Part shown: one piece after another, positions 57,598 through 64,000 of the stretch
Numbering within the stretch: position 1 is the stretch's first letter
How the letters are laid out: each line of letters begins with the position of its first letter
NCBI GenBank assembly: GCA_038133845.1
Contig: JAYPUA010000001.1
Span: forward strand, 124,001-188,000
DNA from: JAYPUA01 sp038133845
Lineage (GTDB): Bacteria; SAR324; NAC60-12
DNA: 64,000 nt
Direction of reading: 5' to 3'
Translations under genes and position numbers: made by a program
Notes under the pieces: model-generated
What the model was told of the DNA's origin: nothing
Database searches by the model: none
Seen by the model: only the letters and a program-made list of their open reading frames with translations

Positions 57598-58368
57598 TCA
57601 TCGAAACACGGGAGCGCGCTTCTCCAAAAAGGCCTTCAGGCCCTCCTCGGCGTCCGGGCTGGTCTGGGTGACTGCGGCGCACAGGCTCTCGGCAAACAGA
57701 CCGTCGGCCTTGGGCATGTCCTCAATGCGGCTCAGGGCCTGAATCATGATGTAGTTCGAGAGGCTGGCGTTGCTGGCGATCTTCCGGGCCAACTCCATGG
57801 CCTTCGGGAGCGCCTCTCCAGCGTCCACGGTGTAGTGCGTCAGCCCGAGCTGAAGCCCCTCTTCGGCGCCGTACTTGCGTCCGGTGAGCATCATCTCGAT
57901 CATCCGATCGGCCCCCAGAATGCGCCCGACCCGAACCGAGGCCCCGCCACCAACGAAGATGCCGCGTCGCCCCTCTGGAAGCTGGAAGAGAGTGGAAGGC
58001 TCTGCAATCCGGACGTGGGTGGAGGCCGCCAGCTCCAGGCCGCCGCCAATGACCGCTCCGTTCATGGCAGAGACCACCGGGAGTCCTCCGTATTGAATCA
58101 GGTCCATGATCCGGTGCCAGTTCCGGGAGTGCCGCATCGTGCCTTCCGCATCGCGCGCCACGTGTTCGCTCAGGTCGAGCCCGGAGCAGTAGTGTCCTCC
58201 GTTTCCGGAGAGGACCACCACCTTCGTGCCCTCCGGAGGGTGGGAGAAGAACGCATCCAGGGCTTCCAGGAGTTCGTCGCTCATCGCGTTGCGCTTGTCC
58301 GGACGGTTCATCGCCACAAAGGTGATGTTGCTGTCAGTGCAGATTTCAAGAAGGGGAGAGGGGGTCAT
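57598..58368 (-). CDS. enoyl-CoA hydratase/isomerase (crotonase)
   Basis: 256 residues, crotonase fold. VAMNRPDKRNAMSDELLEAL opens the family; the oxyanion-hole loops are SGNGGHYCSGLDLSEH and AMNGAVIGGGLELAAS, and the C-terminal region EGLKAFLEKRAPVFR is typical. The catalytic Glu of standard hydratases (in the second loop region) is not obvious here; RRGIFVGGGASVRVGRI stands at that place. It would hydrate the enoyl-CoA made by the acyl-CoA dehydrogenase or ligase product. It precedes the ligase by 46 bp. Confidence 0.9.
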   Translation of the reverse strand: MTPSPLLEICTDSNITFVAMNRPDKRNAMSDELLEALDAFFSHPPEGTKVVVLSGNGGHYCSGLDLSEHVARDAEGTMRHSRNWHRIMDLIQYGGLPVVSAMNGAVIGGGLELAASTHVRIAEPSTLFQLPEGRRGIFVGGGASVRVGRILGADRMIEMMLTGRKYGAEEGLQLGLTHYTVDAGEALPKAMELARKIASNASLSNYIMIQALSRIEDMPKADGLFAESLCAAVTQTSPDAEEGLKAFLEKRAPVFR

Positions 58369-58390
58369 GCTGATTTCAAAGGCCTGAGCT

Positions 58391-59158
58391 TTATCGAGGA
58401 GGAAGCCTCAGGGCGCCATCGAGTCGAATGACTTCGCCGTTGAGGCTGGGGTTCTGGACGATGTGCTCCACCAACGACGCGAACTCTCCCGGATCTCCCA
58501 GGCGGGCAGGAAAGGGGATGTTGGCGGTGATCGCTTCCTGGATCTCTTCCGGGAGAGTTTCCATCAGGGGGGTCCGGAAGAGTCCGGGGGCAATGGTCAT
58601 CACGCGGATACCCACGCGGGCCAGCTCCCGGGCGGCCGGAAGCGCGAGGGAGACGATCCCGCCCTTGGACGCTGCATAGGCCGACTGTCCGACCTGACCG
58701 TCCTGAAAGGCAACGGACGCGGTGTTGATGATCACCCCGCGCTCTCCATCCTCGTTGTCCGGATCCGTCTGCGACAGCCCCAGGGCGGCGACGCTCATCA
58801 CAATGTAGGTCCCAATCAGGTTCACCTGGATGGTCTTGCGGAACGTATCGACCGAGAGCCCTCCGTCTCTGGGGAGGATGCGGGAGGCGGTTCCGATTCC
58901 GGCACAGTTGACGACAATCCGGGGCGGCTGACCCCACTCCGTGACGACCTGATCGAAGGCTGCCCGCACGGAAGCTTCGTCGGAGACGTCTGCAGGAATG
59001 GCGAGGCCCTGAATGCCTTGAGCGACTTCCCGGGCGGCATCGTGCGAGCGGTCCAAGACGACGACCCGTGCTCCTTGCCGAGCCAGGTGCTCCGCCGTTG
59101 TTCTTCCCAAACCGCTGGCTCCTCCGGTCACCAGCGCGATCTTTCCCTGTAGGTTCAT
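58391..59158 (-). CDS. SDR, HSD10-type 3-hydroxyacyl-CoA dehydrogenase
   Basis: 255 residues. NAD motif VTGGASGLGRTTAEHLA, then NCAGIG, the catalytic YAASKGG and the strongly conserved block APGLFRTPLMETLP, IPFPARLGDPGEFASLV and NGEVIRLDGALRLPPR. That block matches mammalian type-10 17beta-hydroxysteroid/3-hydroxyacyl-CoA dehydrogenase and bacterial homologues acting on short or aromatic hydroxyacyl-CoA. Oxidation of the beta-hydroxyl formed by the crotonase is the natural role. It lies 22 bp from the crotonase. Confidence 0.92.
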   Translation of the reverse strand: MNLQGKIALVTGGASGLGRTTAEHLARQGARVVVLDRSHDAAREVAQGIQGLAIPADVSDEASVRAAFDQVVTEWGQPPRIVVNCAGIGTASRILPRDGGLSVDTFRKTIQVNLIGTYIVMSVAALGLSQTDPDNEDGERGVIINTASVAFQDGQVGQSAYAASKGGIVSLALPAARELARVGIRVMTIAPGLFRTPLMETLPEEIQEAITANIPFPARLGDPGEFASLVEHIVQNPSLNGEVIRLDGALRLPPR

Positions 59159-59182
59159 GAGTGGATTTCCTGAGAAGTGAGT

Positions 59183-60385
59183 TCAGACAGACGAGACGGT
59201 TCCTCGCAGCCCGGAGCCGCCATAAAGCCACTCGACCGTGTCGTACCACTGCTCTGGTGTCTTGGCCTGCATGATGGCGTTGCGGAGCTTGGCGTGTGCT
59301 CCTCCGGGATGGTAGATGTGCTCCCCGATCAGCCGGGACTGCAGCTGAACTCGTGCGGTCCGGACGATCCGGTTCTCCTGATAGGCCTGAAGAGCGACCT
59401 CCCAATCTCCGGAGGCGGCCTCCATCTCGGACGCGAGGCAGACCGAGTCCTCCATCGCCATGCAGGCTCCCTGAGCAAAGTACTGAAGCATCGGATGCGC
59501 AGCGTCTCCCAGCAGTGCGACCCGGCCATCGACCCACTCCTCAACCGGGTCGCGGTCGCACAGCACCCAGAGCTTCCAGTCCTTCCCGCGCTCAATGATC
59601 TGACGCGGCACCTCATGGATGTGCTCGAAGCCCCGGCGGACCTCCTCGACTTCTACCGGCTTGCCGGCCACAGGTTCCGGCGCGTTGTTGTGGTAGGTGA
59701 CGACCAGGTTGAACACCTTCCAGCCGGAGAGGGGATAGTGCACGATGTGACACTTCGGGCCCGCCCAGAGGGTTGCTGCGTTCCAGCGCAGGTTCTCCGG
59801 CATCTCCTCGGTGGGGATGACCGAACGGTAGGTGGTATGTCCGGAGACGCGCGGCGCAGAATCTCCAACAACGCGCTTGCGGATGTTTGACCAGAGGCCA
59901 TCCGCTCCCACCAGGCCCGTTCCGGAGACGCGCTCCCCATCCTTCAAAAGGGCGACGACGGAGCCCTCCTGCTGCTCATAGTCAATCACTTCCGAGCTGG
60001 TACGCAACTCAATCAGGGGGCTTTCCTCACAGGCCTTGAGGAAGACCCCGTGGAGGTCACCGCGGTGGACCACTGCGTAAGGGTTCCGAAAGCGCTGCCG
60101 GAAGTCGTCACCGAGTGGGATGTGGGTGATCTCCTCTCCGGAGATCGCATCCATCAGGCGCAGTCGGTCGATGTACACGGCCATTTTGCGTGCGGCGTCC
60201 CCGACTCCCAGGTAGTCAAACGCATGGAAGGCATTGGGGCCAAGCTGAATCCCGGCTCCGATCTCTCCCAGCTTGGGAGCACGCTCCAGCACAATGGAGG
60301 AGAACCCCTTCTGGGCCAGCCCCAGGGCGCTGGTCAGGCCGCCGATTCCGCCTCCGGCAATTAAAACAGGCTTCTGCTTGTTCAT
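59183..60385 (-). CDS. flavin monooxygenase, 3-hydroxybenzoate 6-hydroxylase-like
   Basis: 400 residues. FAD motif AGGGIGGLTSALGLA (10-24), then ERAPKLGEIGAGIQLGPNAFHA, DG in GADGLWSNIRK, and GDAAHPMLQYFAQGACMAMED. The opening closely fits the 3-hydroxybenzoate 6-hydroxylase (XlnD/NagX) branch of salicylate-hydroxylase-type flavoproteins, which produce gentisate with NADH and O2. Salicylate 1-hydroxylase is the main alternative. The neighbouring GST-type isomerase fits the gentisate reading. DctM lies 26 bp downstream of its ATG side. Confidence 0.87.
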   Translation of the reverse strand: MNKQKPVLIAGGGIGGLTSALGLAQKGFSSIVLERAPKLGEIGAGIQLGPNAFHAFDYLGVGDAARKMAVYIDRLRLMDAISGEEITHIPLGDDFRQRFRNPYAVVHRGDLHGVFLKACEESPLIELRTSSEVIDYEQQEGSVVALLKDGERVSGTGLVGADGLWSNIRKRVVGDSAPRVSGHTTYRSVIPTEEMPENLRWNAATLWAGPKCHIVHYPLSGWKVFNLVVTYHNNAPEPVAGKPVEVEEVRRGFEHIHEVPRQIIERGKDWKLWVLCDRDPVEEWVDGRVALLGDAAHPMLQYFAQGACMAMEDSVCLASEMEAASGDWEVALQAYQENRIVRTARVQLQSRLIGEHIYHPGGAHAKLRNAIMQAKTPEQWYDTVEWLYGGSGLRGTVSSV

Positions 60386-60411
60386 CTTCTCTCCTGTTTC
60401 CAGACCATGTC

Positions 60412-61734
60412 TCAGCTGGTCCAGCGTAACAAAAACAGGGTGATTCCCGGAAAGATCACCAGGATCACCACACGGATCAAATCAGACAGGACAAAGGGCA
60501 TCACCCCCCGGTAGGTTTCCACCATTGGGGTCTCCTTGTCGAGGGTGTTGATGACAAACAGGTTCATCCCCACAGGAGGTGTGATCAGTCCCACTTCGAC
60601 GACGATCAGCACCAGGATTCCGAACCAGATCGCCAACTCTTCCGAGGTCATGCCGAAGTCCAGCTCGGAGATGATGGGGAAAAAAATTGGAATGGTCAGC
60701 AGGATCATCGACAGGCTGTCCATCACACAGCCAAAAACCAGGTAGAGCATCAGAATGATGGAGAGAATCAGCCACGGGCTGTACCCTTGCGAGACGACAA
60801 AAGCGGAGACCTCCTGAGGCACCTGCGAGAGGGCGAGGAAGCTGTTGTAGAACGCGGCTCCGAGCACAATGAAGAAGATCATGGCGCTGCTGTTTGCCGT
60901 CGAGAGAATGGAGTCGGTCAGTGCCTTCAGGCTCAGCCCGCCGTTGGCATAGGCAATGATTCCTGTTCCTGCCGCTCCGATCGCCGCTCCCTCGGTAGGC
61001 GTGAACCAGCCCAGATAGATGCCTCCGACAACAACGAGGAAGACCAGCAAGACCGGCCAGACCTCAACCAGCGCCTGCAGGCGCTCTCCGTATGGCACCC
61101 GCTCGCGCATCTGAGCTGCGTCTGGGTTGAGTCGGACGTAAATGGAGATGGTGATCAGGTAGCCGATGGCAGCGAGGATTCCGGGGACAAAGGCGGCGAG
61201 GAACAGCTTGGCGATGTTCTGCTCGGTGAGGATGGCGTAGATGACCAGGATCACCGATGGCGGAATGAGAATGCCCAGCGTACCTCCGGCGGCCAAGGTC
61301 GCGGTGGCGAGCCCTCCGGAGTAGCCGTAGCGGCGCAGCTCCGGGAGGGCCACCTGGCTCATCGTCGCGGCGGTGGCCAGCGAGGAGCCGCAGATCGCTC
61401 CAAATCCTGCACAGGCCCCGATGGCGGCCATGGCGACCCCCCCCCGTCGATGTCCCAGCCACGTCTCTGCAGCCTTGAACAGCGCCTTGGACATTCCGCC
61501 CAGCGTTGAGAACTGCCCCATCAGCAAAAACAGCGGGATGATGGAGAGCGAGTAGCTGGAGAAGGTGGAGTAGGTCTCCGACTTCAACTTCGAGAGCACC
61601 ACGTTCGGGCCACCCGTCAAGATGGCCAGACCTCCCAGCCCGCAGATCAACATCGAGAGCCCGATGGGCACCCGCAGGAAGATCAGGAGCAGGAGTACGG
61701 GAAACGAGGCGATCCCGATTTCAAGATTGCTCAA
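60412..61734 (-). CDS. dctM: TRAP transporter large permease DctM
   Basis: 440 residues, about 12 membrane segments. IGIASFPVLLLLIFLRVPIGLSM, GGMSKALFKAAETWLGHRRGGVAMAAIGACAGFGAICGSSLAT and the glycine-rich GGLATATLAAGGTLGILIPPSVILVIYA are hallmarks of TRAP large permeases. Couples sodium to import of the ligand handed over by DctP. Its start overlaps the dctQ stop by 4 bp. Ligand probably the aromatic acid degraded by this operon. Confidence 0.95.
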   Translation of the reverse strand: MSNLEIGIASFPVLLLLIFLRVPIGLSMLICGLGGLAILTGGPNVVLSKLKSETYSTFSSYSLSIIPLFLLMGQFSTLGGMSKALFKAAETWLGHRRGGVAMAAIGACAGFGAICGSSLATAATMSQVALPELRRYGYSGGLATATLAAGGTLGILIPPSVILVIYAILTEQNIAKLFLAAFVPGILAAIGYLITISIYVRLNPDAAQMRERVPYGERLQALVEVWPVLLVFLVVVGGIYLGWFTPTEGAAIGAAGTGIIAYANGGLSLKALTDSILSTANSSAMIFFIVLGAAFYNSFLALSQVPQEVSAFVVSQGYSPWLILSIILMLYLVFGCVMDSLSMILLTIPIFFPIISELDFGMTSEELAIWFGILVLIVVEVGLITPPVGMNLFVINTLDKETPMVETYRGVMPFVLSDLIRVVILVIFPGITLFLLRWTS

Positions 61735-62315
61735 TGGGAACCTCCGCTTCCGGTTTCATAGAGACGCATTGTTCGGAGCTCCTGCACACGCACAACGATC
61801 GCGTAGATCGAGACGATCGAGGCAATCAGTGCTGCGGCAAAGCTCGCGGCATAGGCCCACCAGACGGGAAACTGCAACAGAAAGGTGGTCTCTCCGTAGC
61901 GCAGCTTGTCCCCCATCCCCACATACAGCCGCCAGGTCAACAGGCAGGTCACGCTGGAAAGCAGCACCTCGGAGATCAGGTCGACCGCTCGGTTCATCGC
62001 GGTGGGGAACAGGAAGGCGAACAGGTCCACGTTGGCGTGTCCTCGACGCAGCTGGCACCAGGGCAGGAAGGCGAAGATGGAGAAGGCGATCCCGGCCTCA
62101 ACCAGCTCGAAGTCTCCGTCTACCGGCCCCACGCCTGAAGCGATCAGGAGCTGGGAGAGTCCGGCGAGGTTCTCCTTGAGGAAGTCCGTGTGTGCGATCG
62201 TATTCCCTGCACGGCCGATGACGCTGATAGTGATCAGCACGATCAGCAGGGTCAGGACGATGCCCCCAAGAATGGCGACTCCACGGGCCAGCCCTTGAAA
62301 GACGATCCGGAGCAT
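61731..62315 (-). CDS. dctQ: TRAP transporter small permease DctQ
   Basis: 194 residues with four membrane segments (GVAILGGIVLTLLIVLITISVIGR, LVEAGIAFSIFAFLPWCQLRRGHANVDLF and others). The FLPWCQLRRGHANVDLF segment matches the conserved W-Q-RG-H-VDLF region of DctQ. The protein is longer than the usual 160-170 because of an insertion near 40-65. It pairs with DctM in the inner membrane. ATG start with a hairpin and about 80 bp between it and dctP. Confidence 0.9.
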   Translation of the reverse strand: MLRIVFQGLARGVAILGGIVLTLLIVLITISVIGRAGNTIAHTDFLKENLAGLSQLLIASGVGPVDGDFELVEAGIAFSIFAFLPWCQLRRGHANVDLFAFLFPTAMNRAVDLISEVLLSSVTCLLTWRLYVGMGDKLRYGETTFLLQFPVWWAYAASFAAALIASIVSIYAIVVRVQELRTMRLYETGSGGSH

Positions 62316-62368
62316 GTGGGTTTGGTGGAAAAGAGATTTTGGGAGGTGAGCCCGGGGAAGGCTGGGGA

Positions 62369-62394
62369 GGGAGGTGCTCCGGAGAGCACCTCCC
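62369..62394 (-). terminator. hairpin immediately after dctP
   Basis: GGGAGGTGCTC and GAGCACCTCCC form a perfect 11-bp stem with a 4-base CGGA loop, just past the dctP stop and before dctQ. No T run follows on the minus strand, so it may stabilise dctP mRNA or cause partial termination, which would raise the amount of binding protein relative to the permease. Confidence 0.55.
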
Positions 62395-62400
62395 TGCAGA

Positions 62401-63441
62401 TCACTTCGAGTACTTCTCGATCAGCTCACGTGCTTCGGCAAGCAACTGCGTGCCCTTCATGCCTTTGCCGTCCATCTCCTTGACCCAGTTGTCAATGATG
62501 GGCTGAGAGGCCTGGCGCCAGCGGTTCACCTCTGCATCGGAGAGAGTGATGATGTTGTTGTTGCGCTTCAGGGCAATCTGACGAGAGGGCTCGTCATACT
62601 CCTGCATCAGGCGCCCGGCCCATCCGGACATCTCCCGGCCAGAGTTTTCGTCGATGACCTTCTTGAGATCGGCAGGGAGCGACTCGTACTTGTCCTTGTT
62701 CATGGCAAAGATGAACGTAGTGGTGTAGAGGCTCGCCTGGCCAAAGCCGGTGTGGTTGGAAACCAGCTCGGCGACCTTCAGCGCTCCGGTCACCTCCCAG
62801 GGAATCACGGTGGCGTCGATGACGCCTTTGGAGAGCGCCTCCGGAACGGCAGGCACGGGCATGCCCACAGGAGTGGCCCCCAACTCCTTGAAGAGCATGT
62901 TGGTCACCCGTGTCGGAGCGCGCAGCTTGACTCCGTTCAGGTCGGCCAACGTCATCACCGGCTTCTTGGAGTGGATCAGCCCCGGTCCATGCACCCAGAC
63001 CCCGATGATGTGCATTTCCCGGAAGTCCTGATTCTTCATGTACTTCTCATGCAGGTCCCAGTAGGCCTTCGAGGTCGCCTCGGCGTTCGTCATCATGAAG
63101 GGCAGTTCGAAGACCTCCGTCCGAGGGAAGCGTCCGGGGGTATAGCCACAGACCGTCCAGATCAGGTCCACCACGCCGTCCGTGACCTGGTCGGCCAACT
63201 CCGGGGGCTTGCCTCCCAACTGCATGGAGGGATAGTGGTCGATCTGAATCCGGCCTCCGGAGGCTTTCTCGACCTTGTCGGCCCAGACCTCCAGGACGTG
63301 CTTGGGCACGTTCGCCTGAGCGGGGAGGAACTGGTGCATCTTCAGGGTCACGTCCTGAGCGGCCAGGGGGCTCCAGGCCAGGCTGGTCAAGAGGGTGGCA
63401 GACGCCAGCAGGCGTCCCAGGTTGGCGGCAAATTGCTTCAT
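62401..63441 (-). CDS. dctP: TRAP transporter substrate-binding protein DctP
   Basis: 346 residues with a signal peptide (about 1-29, ending LAAQ). Then TLKMHQFLPAQANVPKHVLEVWADKVEKASGG, KLRAPTRVTNMLFKELGATPVGMPVPAVPEALSKGVIDATVIPWEV with the conserved ligand-carboxylate Arg in LRAP, and AMNKDKYESLPADLKKVID. It captures an organic acid in the periplasm. Preceded on the minus strand by AGGAGAG and a hairpin (63465-63486). Confidence 0.94.
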   Translation of the reverse strand: MKQFAANLGRLLASATLLTSLAWSPLAAQDVTLKMHQFLPAQANVPKHVLEVWADKVEKASGGRIQIDHYPSMQLGGKPPELADQVTDGVVDLIWTVCGYTPGRFPRTEVFELPFMMTNAEATSKAYWDLHEKYMKNQDFREMHIIGVWVHGPGLIHSKKPVMTLADLNGVKLRAPTRVTNMLFKELGATPVGMPVPAVPEALSKGVIDATVIPWEVTGALKVAELVSNHTGFGQASLYTTTFIFAMNKDKYESLPADLKKVIDENSGREMSGWAGRLMQEYDEPSRQIALKRNNNIITLSDAEVNRWRQASQPIIDNWVKEMDGKGMKGTQLLAEARELIEKYSK

Positions 63442-63464
63442 GATGTCTCTCCTGAGAGGGGTAG

Positions 63465-63486
63465 CTTTGGTGGTGCCTCACCAAAG
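63465..63486. other. hairpin between the GST-type gene and dctP
   Basis: CTTTGGTG and CACCAAAG form a perfect 8-bp stem around a 6-base loop, about 20 bp before the dctP ATG (minus strand). It may separate the mRNA levels of the upstream isomerase and the binding protein. Confidence 0.4.
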
Positions 63487-63508
63487 AGGTTCAAGCCAAC
63501 GGTCCGGA

Positions 63509-64000
63509 TCAGGACTCGGCATCCGGCTGAGACATCGGATGTGCGTTGGCAAATGCCGGAAGAGCCTCGCAGGCGGCATGCACTGCGCGAACTCTCGGCA
63601 TGGGCTCCAAGTCGACTCCAAACCGAGCCGCGTTGAAGATCTGGGGGACCAGGCACAGGTCTGCGAGCCCGGGGGTGGTCCCAAAACAAAACGGTCCTGG
63701 ATGCTGCTGCTGGGCGAGAAGGGCTTCGCAGGCTTCCAGGCCTTCTCCAATCCAGCGTTGACACCAGCGGTTGACAGCGTCCTCATCCTGCCCCAGTTCA
63801 CTCCTAAGGTACTGCAGTATCCGGAGGTTCTGGATTGGATGAATGTCACAGGCGATGATCTGGGCGAAGGCCCGAACCTGCGCCCGCAGGTTGCGTTCTG
63901 CAGGCAGCAAAGGAGGCTCCGGGTACTGCTCCTCCAGCCACTCGATGATGGCCAGCGACTGGGTGAGGACAAAGTCTCCATCGACCAGCGTGGGCACCAG
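63509..64000 (-). CDS. maiA: zeta-class GST-like maleylacetoacetate/maleylpyruvate isomerase (N-terminus off window)
   Basis: 163 residues are visible; the N-terminal thioredoxin-fold portion lies beyond 64000. The part present begins LVPTLVDGDFVLTQSLAIIEWLEEQYP, which is the end of the glutathione-binding domain, then ACDIHPIQNLRILQYL, a hallmark of MaiA/NagL isomerases, and GLADLCLVPQIFNAARFGVDL. These use glutathione to isomerise maleylacetoacetate or maleylpyruvate to the fumaryl form. Next to a gentisate-producing hydroxylase, the maleylpyruvate reaction is more likely. The symbol is by family only. Confidence 0.85.
   Translation of the reverse strand: MVPTLVDGDFVLTQSLAIIEWLEEQYPEPPLLPAERNLRAQVRAFAQIIACDIHPIQNLRILQYLRSELGQDEDAVNRWCQRWIGEGLEACEALLAQQQHPGPFCFGTTPGLADLCLVPQIFNAARFGVDLEPMPRVRAVHAACEALPAFANAHPMSQPDAES

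Noticed and set aside
1..64000. CRISPR array, insertion sequence, integrase, toxin-antitoxin or prophage
   Set aside because: No regularly spaced repeats, transposase or integrase motifs, or phage structural genes were found; the one phage-like protein at 34567 is isolated and tentative.

Overview
The window reads as a chromosomal segment of an aerobic, heterotrophic Gram-negative bacterium of roughly 58-60 percent GC (estimated by eye). The Gram-negative reading rests on a periplasmic Prc protease, several lipoboxes, an LpxL-type lipid A acyltransferase, an O-antigen ligase-like protein and a TRAP transporter. Aromatic-acid catabolism with a flavin hydroxylase implies aerobic growth. I cannot place it securely; a marine or soil proteobacterial or SAR324-like lineage would fit. 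A 100-N gap flanked by identical 55-bp ends shows a short-read (k-mer) assembly.

Layout. 1-12762 (minus): start of hpt, prc, an alpha/beta hydrolase, azlDC, psuG, a flavin split-barrel protein, a small lipoprotein, aroA, lipA, a TPR protein with a coiled-coil partner, and dxs. 12866-15256 (plus): a 796-residue protein I do not recognise. 15258-15357: the artificial gap. 15416-16003 (minus): a small exported protein. 16058-19950 (plus): thrC, an LpxL-like acyltransferase, a hydrolase-fold protein without its serine, and a short prepilin peptidase. 20202-28731: a two-sided locus of 2-oxoacid (acetoin-type) dehydrogenase parts. It holds two E1 alpha/beta pairs, one free lipoyl protein, one lipoyl-hydrolase (AcoC-type) protein, two AcoX kinase-like proteins, and two divergent Lin0512-family proteins in the middle. 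28803-30577 (minus): serine hydrolase, a tiny CxxCH protein and clpS. 30882-34570 (plus): a large TPR lipoprotein that seems to start at AUC, and an unknown protein.

34567-49605 is a long minus-strand block. From its upstream end it holds ftsY, a pseudopilin, nth, a methyltransferase, gpsA, an O-antigen ligase-like gene, a quinone oxidoreductase, a DMT exporter, a carboxyltransferase, a sirtuin, a PAS histidine kinase, a TPP riboswitch, thiB, thiP and a 98-residue protein. 49707-52395 (plus) holds a UvrD/PcrA-type helicase and a phosphoglycolate phosphatase-like gene.

52400-64000 (minus) looks like one catabolic operon running in from beyond the right edge: a GST-type isomerase, dctP-dctQ-dctM, a 3-hydroxybenzoate 6-hydroxylase-like enzyme, an HSD10-like dehydrogenase, a crotonase, a feruloyl-CoA-synthetase-like ligase, an amidohydrolase, an acyl-CoA dehydrogenase and an SDR. 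Together they would import an aromatic acid, activate and shorten its side chain, and feed the ring through gentisate.

The two regions most worth following are the 20-29 kb dehydrogenase/AcoX/Lin0512 locus and the 52-64 kb aromatic operon. No rRNA, tRNA, CRISPR array, insertion sequence or prophage was recognised.
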